DNA of 64,000 bases, taken from NCBI RefSeq assembly GCF_030253575.1, contig NC_080562.1:32629852-32693851 (forward strand), in the 5' to 3' direction. Positions 44,831 to 57,466 of the stretch are shown here, piece after piece. A program made the position numbers and the translations under genes. The notes beneath the pieces are model-generated. The model was not told the DNA's origin. It ran no database searches and worked only from the letters and a program-made list of their open reading frames with translations. Origin of the DNA: Rhododendron vialii (lineage: Eukaryota > Streptophyta > Magnoliopsida > Ericales > Ericaceae). Numbering within the stretch: position 1 is the first letter of the stretch; the number at the start of each line of letters is the position of its first letter.

Positions 44831-47030
44831 CCTAGAGATGTGACACATCAAACACTCAGTTGTTCGCTATCATGCATCATTGGTTTACTTTTGCCTTATG
44901 GTTGCGCAGACGAAAGAATATAGAAGTAATGGTTTCCTTCTCTTTGTATACTTCATTCAATGGCATTATCATGTGTAGATGTTTACTGTCCCATGCACAT
45001 ATAATTGTGGGGTGGTGCGGACGGGTTAGGTGTTGGTGTAGCGGGTAGTCCGCCATTGACGAATGATAGTAATAGTGAGTAATTCTGTAATTGAAATGAC
45101 AGAATTGCTCGGTTTCTTTGAAAAATCCACTATAGTAAATTCCTGAATCCCTCCCCGTTCCCCCAAAATAGTTATCTGTTGTGTTATCGACATGCTCTGC
45201 TTTTGATATATTGGTAACATAATGATTGCAGGAAGCAGGTCATTTAAGAAAGCATTTGTTTGATATAATAATTCTACCTCAACTGCTGTTCGCCCGGCAA
45301 AGAGGCAAGTTGTCTGACACCATTTGTGAGGTACTCCTTGTTCCACTTTGCCAGCTGGAACATCCAATTTCGAGCATACCCTACATTGCCACCACTATGG
45401 AACTTACATTATTGCTTGAATATTTAGTGTACAATGTTGGGTAAGTTGGAACAAACTCCTGTGCGGTCCATTCCTACTGCTGTGGGTGTGTGGATTCTGC
45501 GATTCCCCGCTAGATGTTCAGCATAACCTGATCAACTCTGCTGCTCTAAGCTCTGTGTAGGTTCGTGTTTTGCGCTAGGTAGCTGAAGTCATCATGCGCG
45601 CGCTTGGAGTGCGGGTGACCGCGCGCCACCCTGCGACGGACCCCCCTTTCCTTGGCCACCAAACCACTAGATTTACCTCAATTCCCGCTAGAGTAGGGTC
45701 GCGACCCGCGACAATCGCATCTTCGCTATATCTTTGGTCCTGCCTTTGACCAGGGCGCACTCTACTTATCTTAATTGATTTTTAGGCATCAGTCCCTTTC
45801 GCGCTCTTTGGCTCCCTGGGGCCTGCGCGGACTGATCTCTTCTATGAGATGACTCTGACTATCTTTTGCTATTTTAATCGTCCTAATCTTTTACTTGGTT
45901 TCCTTGAAGTCCACCCCCGTGCGCTATGTCTGCGCGCGGGACTCTCCTCACGCCATCTGGCGCTGAGGTTCTCATCATAGCATCGACTACGTGTAAGTCC
46001 TTTTATTGTCATCTCCACGTGTCACTCTGTGAGTGGTTGGTCAAAGTCTTTCTTTTAGTCAACAATCTATTATTTTGACCAAACCTACACTCTATAATCA
46101 GAGGTTGTGAACTGAAATCTTTGCCCTTTCATTGATTGCTGATGGGTGAAGATGTAGTTGGAATCGCAAGCTCGGAACCAATGATGGAACCAGAGGGGTC
46201 TAGTAGCGGCAGCCGTCACGACAAAAAATTTAGGAAATGCAATTATTATATGTGAAAAAAAATTATTCTCAATTTATAAAGTCTCGCTACTGCAAGGTTT
46301 TTTTCCTTATTTTTTTTATTATATATTAATCATAAATCTTATAATTTTTTTTTCAAGAAAGGAGATCCAAAAAAGTATTCCAAAACTTAATTCAAATGGC
46401 CAAAGTGAAATAAAATAAATGATGATGTGTAATTAAGAAAAAAAATTCCACACTCTAACCCTAAAACAACTTAACCTAAAAAATTAAGGGAATTTAATTA
46501 TAGTGTCACTCTCCAAAATTATAATGTCACTCCCAACCAAAAAAGGAGTGCGGTTATCAATTTGGGAAATTCATATAGGGATTTGGACAGTGACATTATA
46601 AATTTGAGGAGTGGCATTATCGATGCCCAAAATTAAAGTTAGTCTTTTTTCGTACTCCATGTGCAAATGACAAACATCATTTACTATGTTTTTGTTATGT
46701 TATTTTAATTTTTTCCGGTGCCGATCACTATTAATATTGTAGTGTATCTTTTTATGTTTTTAGTATACATTTCGCCACTGCTGGGATAAAATTCTAGTTC
46801 CGTCCCTGCTCGGAAGACAACTAGTCTTTCTTCCCATTGAGTTTTTAGAACGTCTCGATTTGCAAGAACAGTGCAGCAAGTCTTGAAACCAACAGCTCAT
46901 CAGAGGGATCATCCATGGCTAACCCCTTCTTTTTTTTTTGTAACAAGAAAAATGATTTTATTAACTTGAGTAGATATTACAACTAGCTAATGTGATGGAA
47001 AATAGCATTATTATCAAAGAAGTATATCTC
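44831..47030. other. No gene recognised; decayed TE-like sequence
   Basis: 45480-46100 is a GC-richer block (GCGCGCGCTTGGAGTGC, CTGCGCGCGGGACTC) resembling LTR or untranslated retroelement sequence, but no TG..CA boundaries with target duplications were found. 46190-46810 has a decayed end motif (CGCCACTGCTGGGATAAAAT) and AT-rich filler. Confidence 0.3.
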
Positions 47031-47032
47031 AA

Positions 47033-47978
47033 CTAAGTTGGCACATCCAGACTGAACAACCACAAACTTGTCAAACCCCTAATTAACTCTCCCACGGTTT
47101 GGATGTCAATGTTAGGAAGGTTTGGGACAGAAGAAAGATGCTCAATCACACTCATAAGCTTGTTGATCTCTGTCAAGATATCGTCACTTGGGGCAAGAGA
47201 TAAAGCTCTGGCCTGTGATGCATATTGGATTACATATTCTAATTGAGCTTTGAAAGTATTCAATTCCTCCTCAGAAAAGGCTATTGTATCATGACCAGAG
47301 TCGGAAGTAAAAGGTATTGAAGAAATACGAATTGTTTCCTCCTCTGAACCTTTGTCAATTTCAATGGCTTTATTGCATACTGGGCTTAGTTAGGAGTTCT
47401 CTCCAGCATATCATCATCATTGACTGGTTTTAAGAGTATCTAAAGGATGCTCAAATCCTTGAGAAGATGTGCCAGGCAGAACCCACTTGAAGATTTCCTT
47501 TTGCGAGCATTTACAGAATGTTCAACTCCTGAGAAGAGGAACCAACTTGGCTAGCTAGAATCAATTTGTGTATGGCAAGAAGATAGAGGGCGAAGGTTGG
47601 AGCAGGTGCATCCATACCGCCAATGGCCATAGCCTATATGAGTAGCAATAACTACCACTGGATCTACTGTTTCTTCTGGACTGGAGTGAGGCCAGAAGTG
47701 GTAGTGGCTGCAAAACTTGCTGTTGGCTCCGAGACTGATACGTTTAACATCGTTCTCCTGATTTTGTTGCAAAGAGACCTTTATTGAGTGCTATAAGCCT
47801 CTTGCAAGTGTTTAGCATCATCAGGAGAGAACTCAACAATAACAAAATCTGTTCCAAGTGATACTTGTTCTCGGGCCCTTACACTAGGGAGAGGTTCTGT
47901 CCGAGCAATTTGTGGAGGATGGACAGAGCAAGCATCAATTGATTCAGAGAAAATACAGTCTGAAACCCCAATCTCCAC
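47033..47978 (-). pseudogene. Unidentified degenerate reading frames
   Basis: Three short minus-strand frames follow one another: SDCIFSESIDACSVHPPQIA (47781-47978), HYHFWPHSSPEETVDPVVVI (47551-47772) and EYVIQYASQARALSLAPSDD (47033-47263). Composition is protein-like and the order colinear, suggesting remains of one gene or TE ORF. I do not recognise a domain. Confidence 0.3.
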
Positions 47979-48803
47979 TTCTATAGGATCTTGTCAAACT
48001 TTGAAGTTCCTGGTCATGCTCAATAAGATAAAAAAACCAGGGCACCCTCTTGAGCTTGGCCAGCGTCAAGAGTATGGGAAGGAACCCTCAAAGGGCTCTT
48101 CGTTTGGTAAAGGTTTAAAGCCCACCCTCCCCTTTCCCCTAGTATAGTATAGATTAGGATTTTCTTGGATAAAAGAAAAAAAGATCTCAAGGGGTTGACT
48201 TGGTTGTCAGGCATGTGACTTAGAGGTTTGTTTCCTCTTTAGGTATCAAGTTTGGAACTTCTCAGATGCTATCAACTACTCCTTAGGGGCCGGTCCATAT
48301 TTGGATTTAATTGGAGCTCCCGCTAGTGGACAATAGAATAGGTCCCACAGGATTTGTTGAGGTGTGTGTAAGCTAGTCCAAAAGTCTAAGTTATAAAAAA
48401 GAAAGAAAGAAGCCATATGGGAACAATTTATGATTCACAATACATAATTTGTCATGATTAAGGCTACAAACGAGCTAATTTAAACCGAATTTTAGAATGT
48501 TCAGATTTGTTTGTTACTTAGTTCTTAGCGAACTTTGAGCTCGAACGGAATGAAAATCTTGTTACACATGTCAATGTATTTAAAGCAATATTGCACGCAA
48601 GCAGCTCATATGCGCACTCAATGAGAGAGCAATAGTTATTTAAACTTATTTTCTATAAAGAGAAAGTATGGCTGGAGCCTTGTTGTCCTCTTTTCTCTCT
48701 TTGGCAAGTGTGTTTTTATGAAGATTTTCTTCTTTTCTTTGCTGCGATCCATATAGATTTCTTACTGTAACTATCCACTGAATGAATTAGGTGAGTTAAT
48801 TGT

Positions 48804-48809
48804 GGTCAA
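48804..48809 (-). promoter_or_regulatory. W-box upstream of the WRKY gene
   Basis: TTGACC on the minus strand, about 150 bp before the ATG at 48958. A second W-box, TTGACT, is at 48195-48200. Known: WRKY proteins bind TTGAC(C/T), and WRKY promoters often carry W-boxes. Auto- or cross-regulation is an inference. Confidence 0.35.
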
Positions 48810-48957
48810 TTAATACACAAGCGATCTTATTAGATTCCAATGCCCTTGAGAGATTTTATAAATTTGAATAGATATTACAGCAAGTAATTAACTGGGTAAT
48901 TAAATATGCTTGGTGAAGTCCAACAAAATCCCCACATTCAGTTTTCATCATTGCAAA

Positions 48958-49548
48958 ATGGCGGAGCTAGATTGGGATTTGTGGGCTGTGGTGAGAAGTT
49001 GCAACAGTCCTGCTGCCGCGGCGAAGCCTATTACCGCACAAGAAGAACCCGTTACAGTTGCTTTCGAACAAAATGATAACACTTTTGGGAGAAGATCATA
49101 CGATGGCTTTGAGGAATTACAAGAAGTTTACAAAACTTTCATTACAAACTCCCAAGCCACCATCGACCCAAATACCAGTAGTCCCACTTCTTCTGTTTCT
49201 CTATCTGATGGATCCAATCACCAGAAACAACCACCACCATCGTTGCAGCCACATGTCAAACATATTAGCAATCCCATAGACTCATATGGGTATGAGAGGA
49301 AGAGGAGTCACCGGACAGCGGTGGTGGAAGTGGAGGCGGAAAATCTCGTGGAGGTGGATCCTTGGAACTGGCGTAAATATGGTAGGAAGCCAATCAAGAC
49401 ATCGCCGTATCCGAGAAACTACTACAAGTGTAGTAGTGAGGGAAGCAAATGTCCGGCGAAGAAATATGTGGAGAAGAGTAAGGTTGATCCGGAGAAGGTC
49501 ATCGTATCTTACAGTGGCGAGCATAATCACTCTCCTCCTCGTAAGTAA
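48958..49548 (+). CDS. WRKY transcription factor, group IIe-like, with WRKYGRK core
   Basis: 196 residues from the ATG at 48958, chosen over the upstream ATG at 48910 because [15 protein letters not shown] matches the conserved start of WRKY22/29-type proteins. Residues 47-62 ([15 protein letters not shown]) also match that group. The WRKY domain spans about 134-193: WRKYGRK at 138-144, [15 protein letters not shown], zinc ligands C158, C165, H189 and H191. Odd: Gln-to-Arg in WRKYGQK; six residues between the cysteines where IIe proteins have five; no intron after PYPR, where group II genes carry a conserved intron; and the protein stops four residues after the zinc finger, lacking the long C-terminal region. 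A TATA-like TTTATAAATT sits about 100 bp upstream. Known: WRKY22/29-type factors act in defence signalling in the nucleus. Altered DNA binding, or a decaying retrocopy, are both possible. Confidence 0.85.
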   Translation: MAELDWDLWAVVRSCNSPAAAAKPITAQEEPVTVAFEQNDNTFGRRSYDGFEELQEVYKTFITNSQATIDPNTSSPTSSVSLSDGSNHQKQPPPSLQPHVKHISNPIDSYGYERKRSHRTAVVEVEAENLVEVDPWNWRKYGRKPIKTSPYPRNYYKCSSEGSKCPAKKYVEKSKVDPEKVIVSYSGEHNHSPPRK

Positions 49549-50596
49549 GCTCGTCCGAACACACTGAGTTATTAAAAAAAAAAACTAATCACTTTCCCAC
49601 GGTCACCGTCTACATTTTACTCTGCCTTTCACCGGTAGCACTTTTTGATGGACCGGAAAAGTGAAGTAAATTTCATTCTTTAATTAGTTTCCTTCTTCCT
49701 GTTTTGGTTTGGGATTTTGTATAGGAAAAAAATCCGATTATCCCCTTGTGGTTTTACTCATGTGCGATTTATTTGCGATTTATTTCCGTACCGTTAGATA
49801 ATATAATATGCAAATGTCCCTATGTGGTTCCGCAATTTTGTTAGCCTTATTTGAAAACTTAGTGTGAGGTTTTGGTGTCCCAACATTTTTGCTACACTGA
49901 ACATTTCTATGAGATTCATATACGTGGTGCCCCCAACATCTTTTAAAGTCTCGTATTTCTGTGGGAACTATGAATAGTGTCGGTGTCAAAAAATGTCTCA
50001 CATTTTTTTCTAATCCTTGTACATACTTATTTTCGTTCTTTGACATATGGAGTATCTTTTACCATCTTAACCATCATCCCAATGGAGAGTAAGCATTTTT
50101 ATTCTTTATACTAGCATTTGTGCCCGTTCGATGCACGGGGACAAAATAAAAATCAGTGAGAATTTTTTTTTATCGTCCCATACATTAAATGGGTACAACA
50201 CTAGTTCAAAATTGTGAAAAATATAGGATACACAAAGAAAATAAGCCAAAACTAAATTTTTGATTTTTATACTAGTAGAAAATTACTCCTAACAACGGAG
50301 TCATTGGGCTGGGGACCCGGGATCCTGTAGGGCACCCTACAGGAGTTGTAGTGCAGCGCACAACTGTTGATCTCATCAATCAACGATCCAGATCAAAAAT
50401 CAATTATGACCGATAATAAATGATTCTTACCGGTCATAATTAAAAATCATATCTCAACCATTCATTCTTAAGATCGATGACCCCTCTGCGCTATACTGGG
50501 TGCCTTGTAGGCCTGACCTGGCCTTGTTTTTGCCCTTAGTACAGTCGGTCGCCAAAGCTAATTCCCAGCGACTTCCCACAAATCTCTCACCCCTCA

Positions 50597-50650
<54 letters not shown>

Positions 50651-53600
50651 AAAAATAAAATAAAAGAATCAAAATTGTGAGAACTTAGGATTAGACATTT
50701 GAAAGTTTGAGAGGCACAAACACATTCACATTTGTAAATAGTATAGATTGATGCCAATGAAAACTAATGGAGAGCTAGTTGGAAAGATAAATGAAAATTA
50801 TTGGGTGATCATGGAGCCTGACTATATGGTACCTCATGATTTTAACAGCTACACAACTGGCTAATTAAATTTATGTTTTAGTTTTATATAATTCTGCGGG
50901 CTGAGTTCTGATGGTGAGAATTTTGAGGAGAAATATAAATGTGACGCCATATGTCCATGATTAGTACGTTTGAAATTTACAAAAATAGGAATGTAATTTA
51001 TAACGACATATCTAATCTGGAATCACATACCCAGACCAAGTAGACATATGATATATATCTCCCTTACCTAATGATAAACTTGAATTCTTGTCTCAATTTA
51101 TAAGAAAACAACTTTGCAGGAGGTACATTCACATAGGTACATACATTGTGTACATACATGTTTTTGACCCATCTTGGGTCCCAGAAAATTGAACCAAGCT
51201 ACTCATTTTGTTCAAAATGAATTGTTTAGGGCCCCTATTAAAAATAAAAAGGCATATACAAAGCATCCAACGTTTCTTCATAAACTAGGTCTGGATTATA
51301 GAACAAAGTTACATGTTTTGTAAACTTTTTTACTATTATTAGATTGAGTTTATTTTTTATTGGGACTCTAAATAAACCATTTTGAATAAAATGAACAATT
51401 TGGATCATTTTTTTAGGACACGATATGAGTCCAAAACTCATATGTACGCAATGTATATAGATATCTATGTGTATGTACTTATTGACTTTTCGATAAGAAA
51501 ATGAAATTCTGACGCCAACAAATTTTTATACTACTCCATAAATGTTTCGTGGACAAATCTATTCAATCAATAATCCAAAGCCATTACTTCAATGTATTAA
51601 ATTGCCCGTAATGTAATTATTGTTAATTATATTCTTAGGGGTGTTTTGGCACAACAATCTATTCGGATTATTATTTTGTTTATATTCGGATTATTATTTT
51701 GTTTATATTTAAATTTTTATCCGCATTTATCAGGTTTGTGTTAATCTTGGCGGCAAAAGAAGCAAAAAAATATTATAAAAAAAAAGTATGAACCAAATTG
51801 AAAATTAAACAACAGAAAAACAAATGAAAAAGTCGGTATGTTTTAATTATATTTTTGTGTCTAGTGTACTTTTTTTTATAACTAATAAAACAATGATTTA
51901 TTAACTTGAGCAACTCAATGCTATGTTTGGATTAAGATTTGAAATTTTTTTTTTAAAATAATAGAAATAATAAGTGGAAAGGAATAGAACGAGAAGTGAT
52001 GAAAGTAAAAAGAATTTAAGGGAATTTTTTAAAAAATATTTTTAAAATTGTGAAGAGACCAAAGCGGGACCCAATAATTGATTGAGGACGAAAGAGCACG
52101 AGGCGGCCACATCCTAACAAAGTGCCAGATTGCAAGCTGAATTACCTGTCGGGCTCGACTCCCCATTTATACCTTCGCCTTTTTACTCCTGCGCCAGTTA
52201 ACTACCCAGATTTGACCATTAACTCTGACCTTCCTATGCTTTTCCAAATTTACCCCGGCTTGGTAGTAGGCCTCCTTGGCGTTAATTAATTCGGTATTGC
52301 TATTGTCAGCTCAGTGAATTGACGATAAGTACACTAGAAGACAAAAAAAATACATATTTTTGTATATTTTTTATACTATTTAATACACATTCACACATTT
52401 ATTATTGTCAGCTCATTGAGCTGATTTTAGAATTTTCCTAATTAATTATCACATCCCATGTATGTTTCTCATTTCAAAATTGGATCACTACAGTCAGTAT
52501 AAAGTAGATATCACAACGGTGCGATTCGGTTCAGTTATTGATAAAATCTTAAAAATAAAATATATATCAAAAATCAAAAAAATAATCAAAATCACAGTTA
52601 TCAGTTCGGTTTGATTCGATTTTTTTTACCAAAATCAGTGATTAATACTTTTAATAGAGGTAAATACACAAAAATATCGCCATTGGCAGCCCTGAAAAAG
52701 AGTATATTACATAAAACAAACTTAACAAAAGAAAATAAGAACAAAGGCATAAAATAATAGGGTAAATTTTCGTAGTCGTCCCTCTAGTTTTACGGTTGTC
52801 TCAATTTCGTCCCTCTAGTTTCAATTGTCTCAATTTCGTCCCCATAGTTTGTTTTACATTCCAAATTGGTAAAATCGTTAACACCGTTAATGAAACTAAC
52901 GGAAAAATATGATTAAAAAATTAAGTGCTCCAATTTTTAATCCGGTTGAACCGGTGCAAAGATCTTATTTTTTTGATCATTTTATCCTAGATGGTCATAA
53001 TGAATTTTTGGCTCTAATGCTTTTCAACGAGCACCCGAAGACTCCTTATTTAATTTCAGGGCTCTTTTCAACCAAATTATACTAACTCTTCAACCAAATA
53101 AAAACAATAGCCTCATTTTCTTTAAGATTTTGATTTTCACGCTTCACTTTTTATTGATGGTGTTCCACTTTGTTCATGAAGTTACTAGTAACTTCACGTT
53201 AAAAGTGGAGCGCCATCAGTAAAAAGTGAAGAGTAAAAATCAGTTTCCTTTCTTTTTTTTTTTTTTTGACACGATCAGTTTCCTTTCTTTAACTGTCAAA
53301 TGTTGTGTTCGGCATTAGACTAGTAGAATAGCAAAAGAAAAAGGAAAAGAGATACGGAGTAAGACTTTCAAGTCTCAAGTATAAACCCCCACAAACCGAA
53401 TAGTTATGTTATAGCCCGTTCTGCTAAGATTTTTATTTTTTACTGTAAGTACTTATTTTTCGTTTTACGAGACATGTCATTCTCTCACAATTGACATGTG
53501 AGGGACTTTTTATTTCTTTGTCTCTATCCTATCAAATAGGATTATAATTTCTTGTATTGATTGAGTTGTTTGGCTTAGTTATCTCGTGAACTCTCACAAT

Positions 53601-53980
53601 TGATATAGTGTTCCTGGTTCGTACTTTAGATGTAAATGATCTCTTTTATCGTTTGACAAAAAAAAAACCCGCCTACTTTGTTAAGGTTTCAGCAACAAAA
53701 GATGAATGCAATGGGTTACAATTTCAAAGACGAGAGATGATTTCCTCCGGAATCAAATATTGCATGCTAGGATCTCTGACTAATGTTGTGGTGGGCGAAA
53801 TGTTGAGAACTAACGATGTTCGGCGATGAGGATTGAGATGGATTACGGGTTCAGCAAAAAAAAAATTTGGTCAGAGATCGCCATACTAAAACACCACCAT
53901 CTTTGTTTGAAAAATATGCTCCCGTCATCGCCTCCCGAATCTCCCTGCTTCGTTAGGGTTCTGGCTAGGAATGGAGCCGG
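49549..53980. other. No gene recognised
   Basis: AT-rich sequence with scattered TE debris. 50111-50749 is bounded by TATACTAGCATTTGTGCCCG and AATAGTATAGA and may be a DNA-element remnant. 50600-50646 is a (CT)n microsatellite. 52750-52860 contains the repeated phrase TTTCGTCCCTCTAGTTT. A fold-back element is listed separately. No frame shows a known domain. Confidence 0.4.
51141..51465. mobile_element. Fold-back MITE
   Basis: Arms pair around 51300: the left has GGTCCCAGAAAATTGAACC and CATTTTGTTCAAAATGAATT, the right the complements of GTCCTAAAAAAATGATCC and CATTTTATTCAAAATGGTTT. Arm wording near the loop (AGTCCCAATAAAAAATAAAC) resembles the fold-back at 8590-8860. Confidence 0.6.
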
Positions 53981-53987
53981 AAAAAAG

Positions 53988-54206
53988 AATTTTTTTTTAT
54001 CAACCAGAAAATGCAGATAATATATATATGAAAACATTATAACAAAAGGGGATACTACCGGTCCAAAATTATAGAGAAAACAAAAAACCAAACAAAAACA
54101 AACCAAACCAAAAGTCACCTAAAACCAAGACGCCGGAGTCGGATTCGTCAATCATACTTGTGAAGAGGAGTTGGAGTGGTAAGATATGGACACAGAGCAG
54201 ACTCTT
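53988..54206 (-). mobile_element. LINE-like 3' end, 5'-truncated
   Basis: On the minus strand it ends TTATCTGCATTTTCTGGTTG plus an A-run, and matches the 3' part of the element at 18126-18752 (shared ATGGACACAGAGCA, CCAAGACGCCG and AGTCGGAT). No ORF remains. Target duplications could not be identified. Confidence 0.55.
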
Positions 54207-55112
54207 CGGGATACCGCATCTTGGAACTTGATATTTGGAATCCCCAAATATCGTGTGGTACCAAAAATTTTGGGATATTAGTTGAACATGAAATAAGGGC
54301 AATATCAAGTTTATTCAAAATTAGTTAGGATGAAAACACATAACCATAAAAAGTGATTTGGATGGAAGCTTAAGTTAGACTAGGGGGAGCTGAGGACCAT
54401 TGTTTAAATAACCAATTACTGTAGTATTTATTGCTATGATCGGGGCAGATTCGGGTAAAACGGGGCGGGGAGCACAAATATCATCCCGAGTTCATTTCCT
54501 ATGGGATCGGGAATACCCGCTTGGATTGAGGTAGGGAGAATTGATATACGAGTACAAAATTATTTATTACTATAATCGGGACAATTTTGGGTAAAACATG
54601 GCGGATAACATAAATATGGAATATCATCCCCACTCCCGTTTCCTTATCTGACCTAGGAATACCCGCTCGGACCGGAACAGATAGGTCGGAGGTGGGGACA
54701 AACACTTGCTCAACTCCAAAAGATGTGTAGTAGAGTCAGACCACTTTTTTTTTTGGATAATTCTCAGATTGGGGTTAACTCACGCATCTTGATAAATTTC
54801 TTGGAAATAACTTTGTGGTCCAAAAACTATTAACTACCCACTAGCGCCCAGGGTAGTCACCCCCACTTCAAGTTGCTCCTCCCTCCCTCAGAAAAGGATG
54901 AGAAAAACAGGAAAGAGGAAGAAGAAGTTGATCCCACTACTGGCAGTACCCCCCTCTCCTTAAAATCATCCAACTACCAAAACCAAACAAACAAACCCAC
55001 CTCGTATCCCTCATTCCAGAGTACCCTCTTTACTTCCCCATTACCCCCACCTCGTCCTAAGCGTCAAAACCCACAAACAAAACAAAAACAACAAAAAGGA
55101 AAAACAAAAACA

Positions 55113-55535
55113 ATGTGCTATGTGGGCAAAGCCACCAAGATCTTCATCTTCATAGTGGCGGCACTGGTGGTTACTGGGCTCGTCTTGGGATTCGGGCTCT
55201 TTCGGTCCGCCCTTCACAAGTCTCACAAATGCTCCGGCGACTCCTGCAACGACCAGGCATCACCGGCGGTTTTCCCAAATCCCACCACCCCTTCTACCCC
55301 TACCTCCGCCAGTACTCTTACCCCCACCCCAAATCCCAGTTCCAACCCCTACCCACCTCCGCCAGCCCCAAATCCCGGCTCAACCCCGACTCCGCCGCCT
55401 CCTCCGCCTGAAGTTATGCCTCCGCCTCCGCAGCCGGTGGTTGTCGCGGCAGCTCCGCCGCCCAATTTCGGTCCTCCAAGCCCAGTGGTGACTCCAGGTC
55501 CAGTGCAAAGCTCAGTTGCTTTGACAGGTAGCTAG
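55113..55535 (+). CDS. Small proline-rich single-pass membrane protein
   Basis: 140 residues. The start MCYVGKATK is preferred over the in-frame ATG at 54873 because a typical plant leader (ACAAAAACA|ATG) precedes it and the upstream segment looks untranslated. Residues 7-30 are a hydrophobic helix ([20 protein letters not shown]). Two cysteines follow (HKCSGDSC). Residues 50-140 are Pro/Ser/Thr-rich with PPPP runs. Known: similar short plant proteins with this N terminus exist without a settled function. By composition it could be a membrane-anchored wall-facing protein, which is an inference. No hydroxyproline-glycoprotein repeat (SPPPP array) of extensin type is regular enough to name it. 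Confidence 0.75.
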   Translation: MCYVGKATKIFIFIVAALVVTGLVLGFGLFRSALHKSHKCSGDSCNDQASPAVFPNPTTPSTPTSASTLTPTPNPSSNPYPPPPAPNPGSTPTPPPPPPEVMPPPPQPVVVAAAPPPNFGPPSPVVTPGPVQSSVALTGS

Positions 55536-56910
55536 CGTGCTACTCAAATGTTCTTCCAATTTTTTGTGGCTCTTTATTTAAAATCTTGATAGGATGCATC
55601 GGATCACTTTGTGCGCACCTATAACTAATCTTTCCGGCCCCTCTGAAGTCTGAATTTTTTGTAGTTCTTTTGTAATCTTTTATTTTTTACTCCGTCTCTT
55701 TGAAACTTTGGAATAAATTCTTTGATGGATTGTGAATAATCAGTTTGGATGCGGTTGTTCATGTTCATCGATTGGGGATTTTGTAATCCAAAATTGACCC
55801 TAAAAGTGTTTTCGTTACTTTTTATGTCGGACCAAAGAGTCAATTTATTTGACCAAATTGTCTCCTGAAAAGAACAGAGCGATTCCCGGTGAATGTGCCA
55901 TCGAGTTAATATTCTCTCTTTTTATGCAGCAGAGGAGGATGATGGGTTTGCCTGTGATAAATTTTTTTTTTTTGGTTAAAATAGCAGTGCATTTCCCACG
56001 TATTTTTTTCTTCGAAACAAACAAGTCTGACAGCTGTGATGCATTGGGGAAAATTTTTCAGTGCCAAGTATCACGTGGTACCTGTTTTGCGCATCCGAGC
56101 TGTCCATTACGTGTTTGAACGGCTCAGATTTTGGAGAGAAAAAAAAGAAAGAGAAAGTGTTGGGGTGAGAGGATAGAGAGAGTTTTAATCCGAGTTGTTC
56201 AAAAGTGTATCAAACGGCTCTGATGCACAAAGTAGATATCACGTAAGATATATCCGCGCAATACTTAAAAATTTAAAAATCACTCATACGTTGGAGGAAT
56301 CAAACGGAAAAAGCATAAAACTGTAGGCGAGGACACTTTTGAGGGGCCGATAATCCTACGGGTACCGACAGCTATAATACCGATGGGTATCGACGGCATT
56401 GTGTGGCCCACTATAGGTTTTGCACGGATAATTTGAGCTATTTAATAATTTTAAAAAACAAAACTGAATGGATCCGCGGAAAATTAGCTAATTTTGTTGG
56501 TTGCCATACTTGGTCACAGAATGTGCATTTTCTCTTCACATAGCTTACGTTTGAAAAACATAAAATGAAAAGTTTTTTGGGTGTGGGCGGACCTAAGATT
56601 TTTTTTGGTATGGGCCGACCTAAGATTTTTTTAGCACTGGGGTCAAATATTCATAACAAATATAATTTTGTATTCGGAAAATTACGGTTAGTTTCTTGCC
56701 AACTTGTTTGGGTCTTAGTGGTATATGATTGTAGGTAATAATGGATGCCAACTTAGTTGGAATTCATTGGAAGATGTGTTTCTCGTTGTGATATTGTCAT
56801 GTCTTAATCCTTTTAATCTTTGTACTTTTATTCAAAAATTAATAAACTCTCTTTTGCTGTTAAAGAAAATAATTTTGTATTCAGAGTTGATGATGAACGG
56901 AAACAAATAT
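55536..56910. other. No gene recognised
   Basis: The 3' flank of the proline-rich gene, followed by AT-rich sequence. 56340-56400 has an ordinary short GGTACCGACAGC / GGTATCGACGGC pair, too little to call a repeat family. Frames up to 130 codons exist near 56725 but include a Stowaway MITE and show no domain. Confidence 0.4.
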
Positions 56911-56915
56911 TCATA

Positions 56916-57147
56916 CTCCCTCCGTCCCTATTTAATTATCCACTACGGTTTTACGTACATTTTCAACAGTTTATATTTCTTGACATATATTGCTAAAAAT
57001 ATGCAATATAGATCTTGTTTGATAGATTTCAATTTTTTCTATAAGACAATGATTTCAAAAACATTAAACATAATATATGTCGAGAGATATAAGTCGTTGA
57101 AAATGCACTCAAAACCATAATGGACAATTAAATAGGGACGGAGGGAG
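56916..57147. mobile_element. Stowaway-like MITE
   Basis: TA-flanked (56914-56915, 57148-57149), ends CTCCCTCCGTCCCTATTTAA and TTAAATAGGGACGGAGGGAG, a near-perfect 20-bp terminal inverted repeat. 232 bp, non-coding. Confidence 0.88.
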
Positions 57148-57289
57148 TAATACATAAACAAAAAAGAGATATCCATTGATAACATTTAATTTACAACTCA
57201 TGACAACAATTTTTCATATTTTTAACCGATGCACAATAACCTCATTTGTGATAAAAAAAAAAAAAATCTCTCTTTCTATTTACTCATGG

Positions 57290-57402
57290 GCAAATTGAGT
57301 AAGATGACATACTATAAGGGTTTTTGCTATAATAAGGACATAAATATTTTTCCCTAAAGTCTAAAGGACATTCTATCCAGTATTTACAAAAAAAAAACCC
57401 TC
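57290..57402 (+). mobile_element. Second copy of the terminal segment of the Ulp1-type element
   Basis: Matches the reverse complement of about 4868-4998: AAATTGAGTAAGATGACATA, CTATAAGG, AATAAGGACATAAATATTTT, AAAGGACATT, ATTTACAAAAAAAAAACCC. The match ends where the 10-bp repeat begins. No Ulp1 coding sequence follows, so this is a non-autonomous relative or a fragment. Confidence 0.65.
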
Positions 57403-57406
57403 CCAA

Positions 57407-57466
57407 GGTTGACCTGCATTGACCAATGTTAACCAGCGTTGACTAAGGTTGATTGGTGTTGAAAGT
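57407..57466 (+). repeat. Six-unit 10-bp repeat with TTGAC cores
   Basis: GGTTGACCTG, CATTGACCAA, TGTTAACCAG, CGTTGACTAA, GGTTGATTGG, TGTTGAAAGT in direct succession, an exact 10-bp period. Units 1, 2 and 4 contain W-box cores TTGAC(C/T). It is followed by repeats of GAAAGTGCCTAAAACCTTAG-like units to 57575. Confidence 0.65.

Noticed and set aside
54873-55112. N-terminal extension of the proline-rich protein from ATG 54873
   Set aside because: Lys/Gln-rich, with typical leader sequence, while a hydrophobic signal-anchor starts right after the ATG at 55113.
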